NCBI RefSeq assembly: GCF_017643905.1
Contig: NZ_JAEPMO010000023.1
Coordinates: forward strand, 1 to 36,167
Direction: 5' to 3'
Source of the DNA: Marivita sp.
Lineage (GTDB): Bacteria; Pseudomonadota; Alphaproteobacteria; Rhodobacterales; Rhodobacteraceae
DNA: 36,167 nt
Within the stretch, counting starts at the first letter, position 1. Every line of letters starts with the position of its first letter. The notes under the pieces were generated by a model. That model ran no database searches, had not been told where the DNA came from, and saw only the letters and a list, made by a program, of their open reading frames with translations. Shown here piece after piece: positions 16,499 through 25,048 of the stretch. Made by a program: the position numbers and the translations under genes.

Positions 16499-17413
16499 TT
16501 ATACCGGGACCACATCCGGCAAGGTGGCCCTTGCTTTCATCTCGTCGCGGATGATCTGGATAAAAGCCTGCGACGGAAGCGACAGCTCTGCGCCTGCCTT
16601 CACAACTAGGGCTGTGTCATATCGGATCTCGGGTTCAAAAGGACGCCAGCTGACGCCGTCTTGCAGCGGCATGCACCCGTTCAGCGCGTCAACGATGGCA
16701 ATCCCGGCCCCTTCGGCCACCATTCTGCGAACGACCGCGAAAAAGAACCCATGGACCGGCGCACGCACTTCGAACCCGGCCTCCGCGCAGATCGCGCGCA
16801 CTTGCCGGTCCACCTGGTTGCTGTCCTGAATACCAACCAAACGATGATCGGTAAGGTCCGCAGGCGTAATGCGATCTTTCTGCTCAAGGGCAGAGCCAGA
16901 TGGAAAAATGCAGACGCATGGTAACGAGAACTGTTCCACCTCGAGCGTTGGCGCAGCGACGGGGGCTTCGACAAGACCGATGTCGCATTGTCCGTTGCTT
17001 ACCAAGTAAGAGATCTGATGCGAGCTTCGGACGCGAAGATCAATTTCGACCAGTGGGTTATCCCTAGTATATCGCGCCACAAGCTCTGGCAAAAGACCGA
17101 ACGCCGCTGCGCCGATGGCACCGATCCGAAGCAGGCCCGTACCACCCTGCTTGATGAGGCGTGCCCGGTTGGAAAACTGTTCGACGGCAAGGATCGACAG
17201 CTCGGCATCCATGTGAAGTAGATACGCCTCGGGCCGCGGCGCGAAATGCCCCTTGGAGCGGTGGAACAGCGGAAAACCCAGCATGTCTTCAAGACGCGAC
17301 AGCGCGATGCTGATGGCCGGTTGCGTGAGATGCAGCCGATCCGCGGCCTTGGAAACCGAGCCCTCTTCCATGACGGCGTGAAAGACTTCGAGGTGGCGCA
17401 GCTTGAGATGCAT
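16499..17413 (-). CDS. LysR-family transcriptional regulator
   Basis: 304 residues. An N-terminal winged helix (LRHLEVFHAVMEEGSVSKAADRLHLTQ, then PAISIALSRLEDMLGFPLFHR) is followed by a LysR substrate-binding domain (about 90-295). ATG 17413 matches the usual family N-terminus; an upstream in-frame start would add 13 unlikely residues. It lies 65 bp downstream of the cupin gene on the same strand, with an AT-rich gap that may hold its own promoter. It may regulate the preceding oxidase-ABC operon or the downstream acyl-CoA synthetase (92 bp further). The inducer cannot be told from sequence. Confidence 0.88.
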   Translation of the reverse strand: MHLKLRHLEVFHAVMEEGSVSKAADRLHLTQPAISIALSRLEDMLGFPLFHRSKGHFAPRPEAYLLHMDAELSILAVEQFSNRARLIKQGGTGLLRIGAIGAAAFGLLPELVARYTRDNPLVEIDLRVRSSHQISYLVSNGQCDIGLVEAPVAAPTLEVEQFSLPCVCIFPSGSALEQKDRITPADLTDHRLVGIQDSNQVDRQVRAICAEAGFEVRAPVHGFFFAVVRRMVAEGAGIAIVDALNGCMPLQDGVSWRPFEPEIRYDTALVVKAGAELSLPSQAFIQIIRDEMKARATLPDVVPV

Positions 17414-17478
17414 GACCCAACTATAAGAAAAGGTCAGAAATCTGCTACTCAAATTATCGTTTTGTTACACGGTCTCGG

Positions 17479-17886
17479 TCAACCGTTCACCGAAGCGCTG
17501 ATCACGAACAGCTTGCGCATATGATCATGGATCACCCATTCGCCGGTCCAGCCCTGTGGCAGAACCAACAGATCTCCCGGTCCGATGTCACGGCTGCGGC
17601 TGCCGTCGGAATTGGTGACCGTGGCCCGGCCGGACAGGATATGGCAGTATTCACCGGTAGTGGTGCGATCCGCGGTGAACCGCCCCGGCGTGCATTCCCA
17701 GACGCCGATCTTGGTCAGGCCGTCCGGCGAACTCCACAGCACGGAGGACGCTTCGGTCTGCCCGTCGGTGAGGGTCGTCGGCTTGGGGGCAAAATCGCCC
17801 AAGGGAACCGATGCTAGACCGGCAAAGGATTCGAGGTTGATCATGGCGGAGCTTTCAATGAGTGCCAGCGCGCCTTCAAGGCGCAT
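17479..17886 (-). CDS. Small cupin-domain protein (DUF861/EutQ-like)
   Basis: 135 residues forming a single beta-barrel cupin. The two halves are visible as GVWECTPGRFTADRTTTGEYCHIL and DIGPGDLLVLPQGWTGEWVIHD (landmarks; metal ligands only partly conserved). It sits last in the ABC/oxidase operon, its start overlapping the preceding stop as TGATG. An internal ATG at 17844 would give 121 residues and a more typical family N-terminus, so the start is uncertain. Cupins of this type often accompany FAD amine oxidases in proteobacterial polyamine-type clusters. A role as lyase, isomerase or binding protein for the pathway intermediate is inference. Confidence 0.75.
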   Translation of the reverse strand: MRLEGALALIESSAMINLESFAGLASVPLGDFAPKPTTLTDGQTEASSVLWSSPDGLTKIGVWECTPGRFTADRTTTGEYCHILSGRATVTNSDGSRSRDIGPGDLLVLPQGWTGEWVIHDHMRKLFVISASVNG

Positions 17887-18722
17887 CAGTCTTTCGGTTT
17901 CGACGGTTCTTTCTGCTGCCCGAACAGCTGCGCCAAAACCATCATGCCCGTCGTGACGAGGATCATGATGGTCGAGATCGAGGCAATGGTCGGGTCGATC
18001 TGATCGCGCAGCGCGTTGAACATGTTGCGGGTCAGCGTCGGATTGTCGCCACCTGACACGAACATCGCCACCACCACTTCATCGAACGAGGTGAGGAATG
18101 CCAAAAGCGCGCTGGTCACCACGGCAAACCGGATCTGCGGCAACGTCACGGTCAGAAACGCCTTCCAACGCGGTGCGCCAAGGCTACGGGCCGCCTCTTC
18201 CTGGCTCATGTCATAGCTCTTGAGCGCTGATCCCGTGACGATCACGACGAGCGGCAACGCGAGAACCGTATGCGCCAGCACAAGGCCGGTCATGGTGTAG
18301 AGAATCTTGAGCTGCACATAGGCGTAGAACGCGCCAATCGCGACCAGCACAACAGGCACCATCATCGGCGTGATCATCAGCACAAATGCTGCCCGGATGA
18401 AGCGGACTTTCGAACAATGTAGCCCATACGCCGCCAACACACCGATGGGCGTTGCGACCAGCATTGTCAGGAAAGCTGCCTTGAACGACGTGCGCGTCGC
18501 CTGCATCCATTCAGGTGATCCGAAATAATGATCATACCAGCGCGTCGACCAGGTTTCCGGTGGAAACTCGAGGTATTGGCTGTCGGAGAAGGACATGGGC
18601 ACGACAATCAGGGTCGGCGTGACCAGCAACACCATTGTGATGACCGCAAAAACATAGAGCCACAGGCGCTGCCCATGCGTGACCTGCGTTTCGGTGGCCG
18701 GTGCATTGAACCAACGGAACAT
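17886..18722 (-). CDS. potC: ABC transporter permease 2 (PotC/PotI-like)
   Basis: 278 residues with six transmembrane helices. The EAA loop is EEAARSLGAPRWKAFLTVTL, followed by LLAFLTSFDEVVVAMFVSGG, a hallmark of PotC-type permeases. It is the second inner-membrane subunit of a polyamine-type (class I SBP) importer. ATG 18722 overlaps the stop of permease 1 (TGATG), and its own stop overlaps the cupin start, so the genes are translationally chained. A long upstream in-frame extension reads as non-coding and was discarded. Confidence 0.9.
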   Translation of the reverse strand: MFRWFNAPATETQVTHGQRLWLYVFAVITMVLLVTPTLIVVPMSFSDSQYLEFPPETWSTRWYDHYFGSPEWMQATRTSFKAAFLTMLVATPIGVLAAYGLHCSKVRFIRAAFVLMITPMMVPVVLVAIGAFYAYVQLKILYTMTGLVLAHTVLALPLVVIVTGSALKSYDMSQEEAARSLGAPRWKAFLTVTLPQIRFAVVTSALLAFLTSFDEVVVAMFVSGGDNPTLTRNMFNALRDQIDPTIASISTIMILVTTGMMVLAQLFGQQKEPSKPKD

Positions 18723-19606
18723 CAGTGCCCTCCTCCGGTCATCTTCTCGAGGTTCAGGAAACGCGAGGCAATCCAGAGGATCACCATTGTCGAAACCAAC
18801 AACACGACGCCCAAAGCGCTGGCGGCCCCCCAGTTCACAAAGAGTTCGATGTTCGAGACGATCTGCATAGAGACCATGATCACCTTGCCACCACCCAAAA
18901 CCGCAGGTGTCACGAAGAACCCGAGGCACAGGATGAACACCATCAAGGATCCGGCAAACAGCCCCGGAAGGGTCAGCGGAAAGAGTACCGTCCAGAACGC
19001 GCGCTTTGGACTGGCGCCAAGATTGGCAGCCGCCTTCATCAGGTCCCGGTCGATGGCCCGCATCGCGCCGTAGACCGGCAGGATCAGGAATGGCAGCATG
19101 ATATGGACCATACCGATCAACGTACCGGTCATGTTGTGAACCATCTTTATCGGTTCGTCCCACAGTCCCAGAGAAATGCCCCAGTCATTCACCAGCCCGC
19201 GCTTTTGCAAAAGCACGAGCCATGCGTAGGTGCGCACAAGAAGCGAGGTCCAGAACGGCAAGAGCACAGTGATCAGGCAAAGATTGGCGATCCGGGTCGG
19301 CAAACCAGAAATGAAATAGGCCAACGGATAGCCAATCAGGATGCAAAGGCCGGTGGTGAGGAAACTGATCTCGAAGGTCGTTTGAAAAATCCGGGCGTAG
19401 GATTTTCGCTTCAGCATCCGTTCGTAGTTTTCCAGCGAAAACGTTCCGTCGGCCCCAATGAAGGACACATAGAAAAGCCACCCCACCGGAATGACGAGAA
19501 TGACAAGGATCAGCAACATCGCCGGTAAGCCAAGGCCGAAAAGCTTCAGCTGCTCCAGCCGTTCATCGCGCCGCAATCCTGTTTCATTGATCCGCGCGGC
19601 CACCAT
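18722..19606 (-). CDS. potB: ABC transporter permease 1 (PotB/PotH-like)
   Basis: 294 residues. A cytosolic N-tail, then six helices (LGLPAMLLILVILVIPVGWL first), with the EAA loop KAAANLGASPKRAFWTVLFP and the PotB-type sequence LLPFWTSLLVRTYAW. The start ATG 19606 is preferred to an in-frame TTG 21 nt earlier: it falls directly after the ATPase stop and has GGAAGCGAG upstream. Its stop overlaps the permease 2 start. It should pair with permease 2 as the transmembrane channel for a polyamine-like or other cationic solute. The ligand is not deducible from the permease. Confidence 0.9.
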   Translation of the reverse strand: MVAARINETGLRRDERLEQLKLFGLGLPAMLLILVILVIPVGWLFYVSFIGADGTFSLENYERMLKRKSYARIFQTTFEISFLTTGLCILIGYPLAYFISGLPTRIANLCLITVLLPFWTSLLVRTYAWLVLLQKRGLVNDWGISLGLWDEPIKMVHNMTGTLIGMVHIMLPFLILPVYGAMRAIDRDLMKAAANLGASPKRAFWTVLFPLTLPGLFAGSLMVFILCLGFFVTPAVLGGGKVIMVSMQIVSNIELFVNWGAASALGVVLLVSTMVILWIASRFLNLEKMTGGGH

Positions 19607-19607
19607 C

Positions 19608-20696
19608 CTAGCGCTCGCTTCCGTCAATCAGGACCGTATCCTCAGGAGCCAGACACAACGTCAACGACTCTCCAACAGCCGGCAGCGCGGTCACATTTGC
19701 TCCGCGCATTGCACCGCGCAGCACCATCTGCCCGCCGCCGGGCAAATCTGCATGAAGCAGGAAACTATCGCCTTGATAGACGACCTCGGTTGCAGTTGCG
19801 GCGAAGTTGTTGACGCCATCGCGCGGACCTTCCCGTGACAGAACCACCCGTTCGGGACGGACCATCAACAAGAGATTGTCGGTTTCAATCTGGGGAACCT
19901 CACAGAGCAACCGCTGCCCGTCGTAAAGCACGTCCTTGCCGCTGCGGGATACCGGCAGAAAGGTGGATTCGCCGATGAAATCGGCAACAAACCGGTTGGC
20001 GGGGCGCTCATAAAGGTCGCGCGGGGTCGCAAGTTGCATGATCCGACCGTGGTTCACCACGGCGATGCGGTCCGACATGGTCAACGCCTCGCGTTGGTCA
20101 TGCGTGACGTAAACCGTGGTCATCCCCAGCTTTTCGTGCAGGTGGCGCAATTCGATCTGCATCTGGTCGCGCAACTTCTTGTCGAGCGCGGACAGCGGTT
20201 CGTCCATCAGTAGGATTCGGGGTTCAAAGACAATGGCGCGGGCGACAGCAACGCGCTGACGCTGCCCGCCAGATAGTTGGTCGATGCGGCGATCTCCGAA
20301 CCCACCCAACTGTACCGTTTCCAGCGCCGCCTCTACCCGTCTGCCGATCTCCGTTTTGGGCACCTTGCGCAACCGCAGAGGGTAACCCACGTTGCCCGCC
20401 ACGGTCATGTGGGGAAACAGGGCATAGCTTTGAAAGGTCATGCCGACATCGCGCAGATGCGGGGGGGTACGGATCACTTCGCGGTCACCGAATTTCAGGC
20501 TTCCGCAATCGGGCCGCGTGAATCCCGCGAGCACCATCAAGAGTGTTGTCTTGCCTGACCCGGACGGACCAAGCAGCGTGAGGAACTCTCCGCTGCGCAC
20601 CTCAAGCGACACATCGTCGAGCGCGTGTACGCGACCATAGGTCTTGGTGATGTTCCTGACCGAGATCGGCAGCGCTTCGGACGTTCTGTCGGTCAA
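19608..20696 (-). CDS. potA: ABC transporter ATP-binding protein (PotA-like)
   Basis: 362 residues. Walker A GPSGSGKTT near residue 44, Q-loop region MTFQSYALFPHMTV, signature LSGGQRQRVAVARAI, Walker B ILLMDEPLSALD and H-loop TVYVTHDQ. A C-terminal TOBE-type domain follows (about 285-355). It is the cytosolic motor of the polyamine-type importer. The start is TTG 20696 with GAGGG 6 nt before it; the frame has no better ATG upstream of Walker A. It lies 79 bp from the binding-protein gene, and that gap contains a strong hairpin. Confidence 0.93.
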   Translation of the reverse strand: MTDRTSEALPISVRNITKTYGRVHALDDVSLEVRSGEFLTLLGPSGSGKTTLLMVLAGFTRPDCGSLKFGDREVIRTPPHLRDVGMTFQSYALFPHMTVAGNVGYPLRLRKVPKTEIGRRVEAALETVQLGGFGDRRIDQLSGGQRQRVAVARAIVFEPRILLMDEPLSALDKKLRDQMQIELRHLHEKLGMTTVYVTHDQREALTMSDRIAVVNHGRIMQLATPRDLYERPANRFVADFIGESTFLPVSRSGKDVLYDGQRLLCEVPQIETDNLLLMVRPERVVLSREGPRDGVNNFAATATEVVYQGDSFLLHADLPGGGQMVLRGAMRGANVTALPAVGESLTLCLAPEDTVLIDGSER

Positions 20697-20728
20697 GTCG
20701 AACCCTCGTCTTCTTTACTTGAGAAACA

Positions 20729-20750
20729 TGCGGGCGCCAGAGCGCCCGCA
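20729..20750 (-). promoter_or_regulatory. Intercistronic hairpin between binding-protein and ATPase genes
   Basis: TGCGGGCG and CGCCCGCA form a perfect 8-bp stem with a 6-nt loop. On the transcribed (minus) strand it is followed by TGTTTCTC. It lies 25 nt after the binding-protein stop. Such hairpins either partly terminate transcription or protect the upstream mRNA 3' end, giving more binding protein than membrane subunits. Confidence 0.65.
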
Positions 20751-20775
20751 GTTGCGATTTGCCAGAGCGACAGGA

Positions 20776-21816
20776 TCACTCGGTCATCATTTCCTGATAC
20801 ATCTCGGCCGCGATGGTTTCCCATTTGGCGTACCAGTCCAGCGACACCGGCAGCTGCATGGCCGCGTTATCCGGCGAAGACGGCAGGCCCATTGCGACTT
20901 CTGCAGTGATTTCACCCGTGTCATAGGCGGCCTTGTTTGTCGGGCCGTAGGTGATGTATTTCGGCAAGTCGTCCTGATACTCGGGCTTGGAGATTTCGTT
21001 CAGGAATGCCATCGCCGTGTCCCGGTTGGGCGCGCCTTTGGGAACAGCAAAGCAGTCGTAATCCAACAGCGCCTGATTGAAGCTGTACTTGACCATGGCG
21101 CCGTCCTTGGCGGCATTATCAAAGCGGCCGTTCCAACCGGTGGTCATGTCGACCTCACCGTCCTTCATCAACTGGGCGTGCTGCGCACCCGAGGTCCAGA
21201 ACACCGAGATATTCGGCTTCAACTCACGGATCTTGTCGATGGCGCGCTCAATGCCTTCTTCGCTGTCCAGCACGGAATAGACATCCTCTGGCGCCACACC
21301 ATCAGCCATGAGCGCCGGTTCCAAAGCACCGGCGACCCCGCCGCGATAGGCACGGCTTCCCGGAAACTTCTCAACGTCCCAGAAATCCGCCCAGCTCTGC
21401 GGGCCCGCGTCGCCATACGTGTTGGTGTTCCAGGCGTAGACAGTCGAGAACACATCACCGCCCACACAATAATCAGTGTAGAGGCCCGGATAGAACGTAG
21501 ACACGTCGATCACGCTGTAATCCAGTTTTTCAAGCAGACCCTCTGCGGCGGCACGCGCCGCGGACCCCGATCCGCTCGCCACGATATCAAGCGTCACCTG
21601 CCCCGACGACACCTGAAGTCGAACATCGGACATGCCGCCGTAGGTTTCCTGTTTGACCTCGATCCCGGTGTTGGCAGCGGCAGGTTCGAAAAGCGCCTTG
21701 CTCTGTGCTTCCTGATAAGAGCCGCCCCAGGATGCGATTGTAACGCTCTTGTCTTGTGCAAAGGCACTTGTGGCCATAACGGCGGCCGAGATCGTCAGAA
21801 GTGTTCTGGTTTTCAT
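20776..21816 (-). CDS. potD: Periplasmic substrate-binding protein, PotD/PotF-like
   Basis: 346 residues. Signal peptide to about residue 20 (LLTISAAVMATSAFAQ), then a class I (spermidine/putrescine/Fe) binding fold starting VTIASWGGSYQEAQSKALFEP. That opening resembles a subgroup annotated as polyamine or opine/amine binders rather than classical PotD. ATG 21816 has the strong ribosome site AAGGGAGG. The upstream 193 bp to the oxidase gene contains a hairpin (21849-21878). It is the first transporter gene of the operon, ahead of ATPase, permeases and cupin. The acidic residues that bind amines in PotD cannot be assigned with certainty here, so the ligand is open. Confidence 0.88.
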   Translation of the reverse strand: MKTRTLLTISAAVMATSAFAQDKSVTIASWGGSYQEAQSKALFEPAAANTGIEVKQETYGGMSDVRLQVSSGQVTLDIVASGSGSAARAAAEGLLEKLDYSVIDVSTFYPGLYTDYCVGGDVFSTVYAWNTNTYGDAGPQSWADFWDVEKFPGSRAYRGGVAGALEPALMADGVAPEDVYSVLDSEEGIERAIDKIRELKPNISVFWTSGAQHAQLMKDGEVDMTTGWNGRFDNAAKDGAMVKYSFNQALLDYDCFAVPKGAPNRDTAMAFLNEISKPEYQDDLPKYITYGPTNKAAYDTGEITAEVAMGLPSSPDNAAMQLPVSLDWYAKWETIAAEMYQEMMTE

Positions 21817-21848
21817 TGGTTTCCTCCCTTTGGATTGTTTTGACGGTC

Positions 21849-21878
21849 GTGCCAGCCCGGCGCGTGGCCGGTGGGCAC
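21849..21878 (-). promoter_or_regulatory. Leader hairpin upstream of the substrate-binding protein gene
   Basis: GTGCC/GGCAC (21849-21853, 21874-21878) and CCGGC/GCCGG (21857-21861, 21867-21871) form one hairpin with a small internal loop. It ends 33 nt before the binding-protein ATG. It could be a processing or attenuation element in the oxidase-transporter transcript. Its function is not established. Confidence 0.4.
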
Positions 21879-22009
21879 AGATCCGTTTCGTCCTCCACTT
21901 GTCTCGATTGTGCTGGCACGTTCGGAACAAATGAAATTTCGAATCCTAAACCTTGGTTTCGATCCGTTAATACCGGGGGAAAGACCGGATCATGGCCCTG
22001 CCCGGCGTG

Positions 22010-23338
22010 TCATCCCATGCGCAGTGCCCTTTCAAATTGTCGTTGATCGTTCCACCGGTACCAGGACACGGCGGCAGGCAAGAACCATGGCTTGCCGCGA
22101 TAAAGCGGACGTGTCGGGAACGGCAGGCCATCAAAGGCCGTAACGCCCTCGGCCAGGCCGAGAACCTTCTGTCCCGCCCGCATCCCCAGATAGGGCGCCA
22201 TCGACACCCCGGACCCGCAATAGCCCATCGCGTAATGTACGCCGTCATACACGCCCGTATGCGCCAGTTCGTCGAAACTGTAGGCGACGGTGCCGCTCCA
22301 GGCATGAGACAGGGCCACGCCTTCGAGTTCGGGAAAGATACGGCACATATCCTGCCTGATCCGGGTCGCTCCGGCCAGTGCAGTGGTCTCGGATGCCGAC
22401 ACTCTGCCACCGAACAGGACGCGCCTGCGGTCCGGAGATGCGCGATAATAGTAGACAACCTTGCAGGTATCGCTGGCGATGCGATCACCCGGAAACAGGG
22501 TGTCGATCGTGCTTTCCGGCAATTCCTCGGTTGCGATGATGTAGCTGCCAATGGGGATCACGCGGCGCTGCAACCACGGCGTCAGCGCGGTGGTATAGCC
22601 ATTGGTCGCGACGATCACATCGCGTGCCTCGACGGACCCCTTTGCGGTCTCGACGCGAAAGCCTGATCCCTGTCGGGCAATATGCGTCACGCGGCAATGA
22701 CCAACAACCAAAGCCCCTGCATCAAGCGCAAGACGCAGCAGTTCGCGGTGAAACTTGCCCGGATGAAGCGAACAATGTGCCGAAAACACGACTCCGCCGA
22801 AATAGGTGTCTGTTCCCAATTGGGCACGCTGTTCGCTGCGGGGCACGGCGAAGCTTTCGATCCCTTCCTGCCTACGCATCTTTTCAGCGTCGCGGACAAG
22901 CGTTTCGTAATGCTGCGGCGTATGTGCTGCATGAAACCGTCCGACACGGCGAAAATCGCAGTCCAGCCCTTCGGCCGCAACGAAGTCACCGATCCATTTC
23001 AGCGCGTTGGAACCTTCTGCGCGGATCCCCTGCGCACGCCCGGCACCGAATTTCTCGGTCAGCTTTTCCAGTGAGGGCTTCACGCTTGTGCTGATCTGCC
23101 CGCCATTGCGGGTGCTGCATCCGAAGCCCGGATCTTCGGCATCCACAACCAAGGTAGACCGCCCGGCGCGCGCAGTGACTAAAGCAGCGCTCAGCCCAGT
23201 ATACCCTGACCCGACGATCAGAACATCTACCTTGGCAGGCAGGTCTGCTGCCAACGGGGGCGGCGCACCGATTTGGTCATGCCAATAGGGACTTTGTCTG
23301 ATCTCGGTCAGTTGCATTGAATCGAACCCGGTTCCCAT
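22010..23338 (-). CDS. puuB: FAD-dependent amine oxidase (PuuB-like, DAO family)
   Basis: 442 residues. FAD-binding Rossmann motif VDVLIVGSGYTGLSAALVTARAG near residue 38, then the GFGCSTRNGGQI block typical of gamma-glutamylputrescine oxidase-like enzymes. The second FAD/substrate domain contains DVIVATNGYTTALTPWLQRR and the C-terminal GYCGSGVSMAPYLG. It would oxidise a secondary or N-substituted amine to an aldehyde or imine with reduction of O2 or another acceptor. It precedes a polyamine-like ABC transporter on the same strand, but PuuA, PuuC and PuuD homologues are absent, so the substrate may not be gamma-glutamylputrescine. ATG 23338 is used; an internal ATG (residue 8, MQLTEIRQSPYWHD) matches common family starts. 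A two-block operator-like element lies 68-98 bp upstream. Confidence 0.85.
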   Translation of the reverse strand: MGTGFDSMQLTEIRQSPYWHDQIGAPPPLAADLPAKVDVLIVGSGYTGLSAALVTARAGRSTLVVDAEDPGFGCSTRNGGQISTSVKPSLEKLTEKFGAGRAQGIRAEGSNALKWIGDFVAAEGLDCDFRRVGRFHAAHTPQHYETLVRDAEKMRRQEGIESFAVPRSEQRAQLGTDTYFGGVVFSAHCSLHPGKFHRELLRLALDAGALVVGHCRVTHIARQGSGFRVETAKGSVEARDVIVATNGYTTALTPWLQRRVIPIGSYIIATEELPESTIDTLFPGDRIASDTCKVVYYYRASPDRRRVLFGGRVSASETTALAGATRIRQDMCRIFPELEGVALSHAWSGTVAYSFDELAHTGVYDGVHYAMGYCGSGVSMAPYLGMRAGQKVLGLAEGVTAFDGLPFPTRPLYRGKPWFLPAAVSWYRWNDQRQFERALRMG

Positions 23339-23405
23339 AGCTCGGGCAAGACATTTCCGCCCGCTGGCTTGATCCGAAGGCTAGGCGACTATTGGCACGC
23401 AACTC

Positions 23406-23436
23406 ATATCCAATATGATAAAACAATCAGACCAAT
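23406..23436. promoter_or_regulatory. Two-block MocR-type operator candidate, copy 1 (oxidase promoter)
   Basis: ATATCCA at 23406-23412 and ACCAAT at 23431-23436, with the two CCA cores 22 bp apart (two helical turns). The first block is also part of a CATAT-CCA-ATATG palindrome. The element overlaps the mocR stop codon and lies upstream of the amine oxidase operon. The same arrangement recurs at 24944-24974. Confidence 0.5.
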
Positions 23437-24944
23437 CTTCGCGTCTGGTCAGCGCGAAGCGCGGGCAGATCGCGCAAAACACCGATGCCCCATGCGATGT
23501 CCTCGGGCGTGGCGCAGCCAAAGCCAAAGACCACCCCGGATTGGGGGTTCGGGGACAGGCAATACCGCCCCAAGGGCGCAAGGGTAACACCCGCCTGTCT
23601 GGCCTGCTGCACGATATCGGTTTCGCTGAAACCAGCCTCAAGGAAAGCGGGCGTATGAAACCCGCTGGTCGTCTTTTGCAGGCGAATGCTGTCGGGCAGG
23701 GTTCGTGAGGCATCTTGCAGGGCTTCGTGACGTGCCTTGTAGAGCTGTCGCATCAAACGGATATGAGTCGCGAAATGGCCCTCGTCCATGAATTCGGCGA
23801 CCACCGCTTGGGTCATTGTAGACGGCCCGCTGGCCCATGTGTCAAACATCTTGTCGAAGTTGTCTACCATGCGGTCGGGCACCAAGACAAAGCCCAATCG
23901 CAGCGATGGGAACAGCGATTTCGAAAACGTGCCGACATATAACACGCGGCCATTGGCATCTATGCTGTGGAGCGCCGGACCCGGAGCGTTGCCAAAGTAA
24001 AACTCGCCATCATAGTCGTCTTCGATGATAAGGGCCTGTGCCTTTTCCGCTGCCTGCAACAGTTCCAACCTGCGCGGCAAGGACATCACGTGCCCAAGTG
24101 GCTGTTGATGCGACGGGGTGACGAAGGCCAGTCGGAAATGCGGTGCCTTGGCCAAGCCATCGGCGACAACCAGTCCCTCCTCGTCAACAGCGACAGGCAC
24201 CATTTCCGCACCCTCGGACAAAAGCGCGTTGCGCGCGCCCGACGCCCCAGGGTTTTCCATCCAGACCCTGTCGCCGGGATTCAGGAAAAGCCGCCCAATC
24301 AAGGAAAACGCATGCTGTGCCCCCGAGGTGACGAACACCTGCTCGGGATGGCACCGGATTCCCTTGAGCGCACCAAGATGGGTTGCAATCGCGCGGCGAA
24401 GCGCCGCCAGTCCTTTTGGTTGCCCATAGCCCATGACATCGCTGCGAGCGCCCCGCAGGTGCCGGGCCGACAGACGCGCCCAATGCGCCATCGGAAACGC
24501 GTCCAGCGCAGGCAACGCCGTGGTGAACGCCCGCGGTTTGTGCGGCAACCACGACCGATGGGCAAAACCGGTCTGCGCTTCGCTGATCACGTAGGACAAC
24601 CTTGGCTGTCGCCCCGCAGACCCGGAGGCCTGACGCGGAGCAGCGACAAGGTTCTGGTTCTCAAGCGTATCGCTGACGAATGTCCCTGCACCTATGCGAG
24701 AGACAAGCATACCTTCCGACACAAGTCGGTCGATCGCGTCGATTACAGTGGTGCGCGATACTCCGATTTCGCGGGCCAGCACACGGGTCGCCGGCAACCG
24801 ATCACCGGCACCCAGCGCGCCCGACAGGATCTTGTCACGCAAGGCCATATAAAGCTGAACACTGACGCTGCGCCTGAGCGAACGGTCAAGCCGGATCGAG
24901 GACAACAGCGCTCCGGCGGCATGTTTCAAGGTCGGCCCCGACAA
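23427..24944 (-). CDS. MocR/GabR-family regulator (GntR wHTH fused to aminotransferase-like domain)
   Basis: About 505 residues. The N-terminal GntR winged helix (about 27-92) contains RSVSVQLYMALRDKILSGAL, LPATRVLAREIGVSRTTVID and the wing GAGTFVS. The C-terminal fold-type I aminotransferase domain has VTSGAQHAFSLIGRLF, the IEDDYDGEF cofactor block and GTFSKSLFPSLRLGF with Schiff-base Lys342. MocR proteins bind PLP and use it to sense amino compounds or PLP. It lies between the amine oxidase operon and the divergent dehydratase gene. The start shown (TTG 24944) is doubtful: it overlaps a candidate operator and lacks a good ribosome site. A start a few codons downstream is likely. Confidence 0.88.
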   Translation of the reverse strand: MSGPTLKHAAGALLSSIRLDRSLRRSVSVQLYMALRDKILSGALGAGDRLPATRVLAREIGVSRTTVIDAIDRLVSEGMLVSRIGAGTFVSDTLENQNLVAAPRQASGSAGRQPRLSYVISEAQTGFAHRSWLPHKPRAFTTALPALDAFPMAHWARLSARHLRGARSDVMGYGQPKGLAALRRAIATHLGALKGIRCHPEQVFVTSGAQHAFSLIGRLFLNPGDRVWMENPGASGARNALLSEGAEMVPVAVDEEGLVVADGLAKAPHFRLAFVTPSHQQPLGHVMSLPRRLELLQAAEKAQALIIEDDYDGEFYFGNAPGPALHSIDANGRVLYVGTFSKSLFPSLRLGFVLVPDRMVDNFDKMFDTWASGPSTMTQAVVAEFMDEGHFATHIRLMRQLYKARHEALQDASRTLPDSIRLQKTTSGFHTPAFLEAGFSETDIVQQARQAGVTLAPLGRYCLSPNPQSGVVFGFGCATPEDIAWGIGVLRDLPALRADQTRRLV

Positions 24945-24974
24945 TTGGTATGAAGAAAAAGCCTAAATGGATAT
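24944..24974. promoter_or_regulatory. Two-block MocR-type operator candidate, copy 2 (mocR/dehydratase region)
   Basis: Read on the minus strand: ATATCCA (24974-24968) followed by ATACCAAT (24951-24944), again with CCA cores exactly 22 bp apart and in the same order as copy 1. ATACCA is also the half-site described for GabR, a MocR-family member. The element lies between mocR and the divergent enolase-superfamily gene, suggesting autoregulation and shared control. Confidence 0.55.
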
Positions 24975-25048
24975 ATCTGGCATCCCGATTTTTCGCCAGC
25001 TTTTTCACAGAACCGCCCAGCCCGGACGGTCGTAGCCAGTGGTGGTCA

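Noticed and set aside
20644-21843. A 399-codon open frame on the plus strand opposite the PotD-like gene
   Set aside because: It is antisense to a clear binding-protein gene with signal peptide and ribosome site, and its translation has no recognisable fold. High-GC codon bias creates such frames.
23402-23417. CATAT-CCA-ATATG palindrome taken alone as an operator
   Set aside because: Its second half is not kept in the copy near mocR. The two-block 22-bp arrangement explains both sites better.
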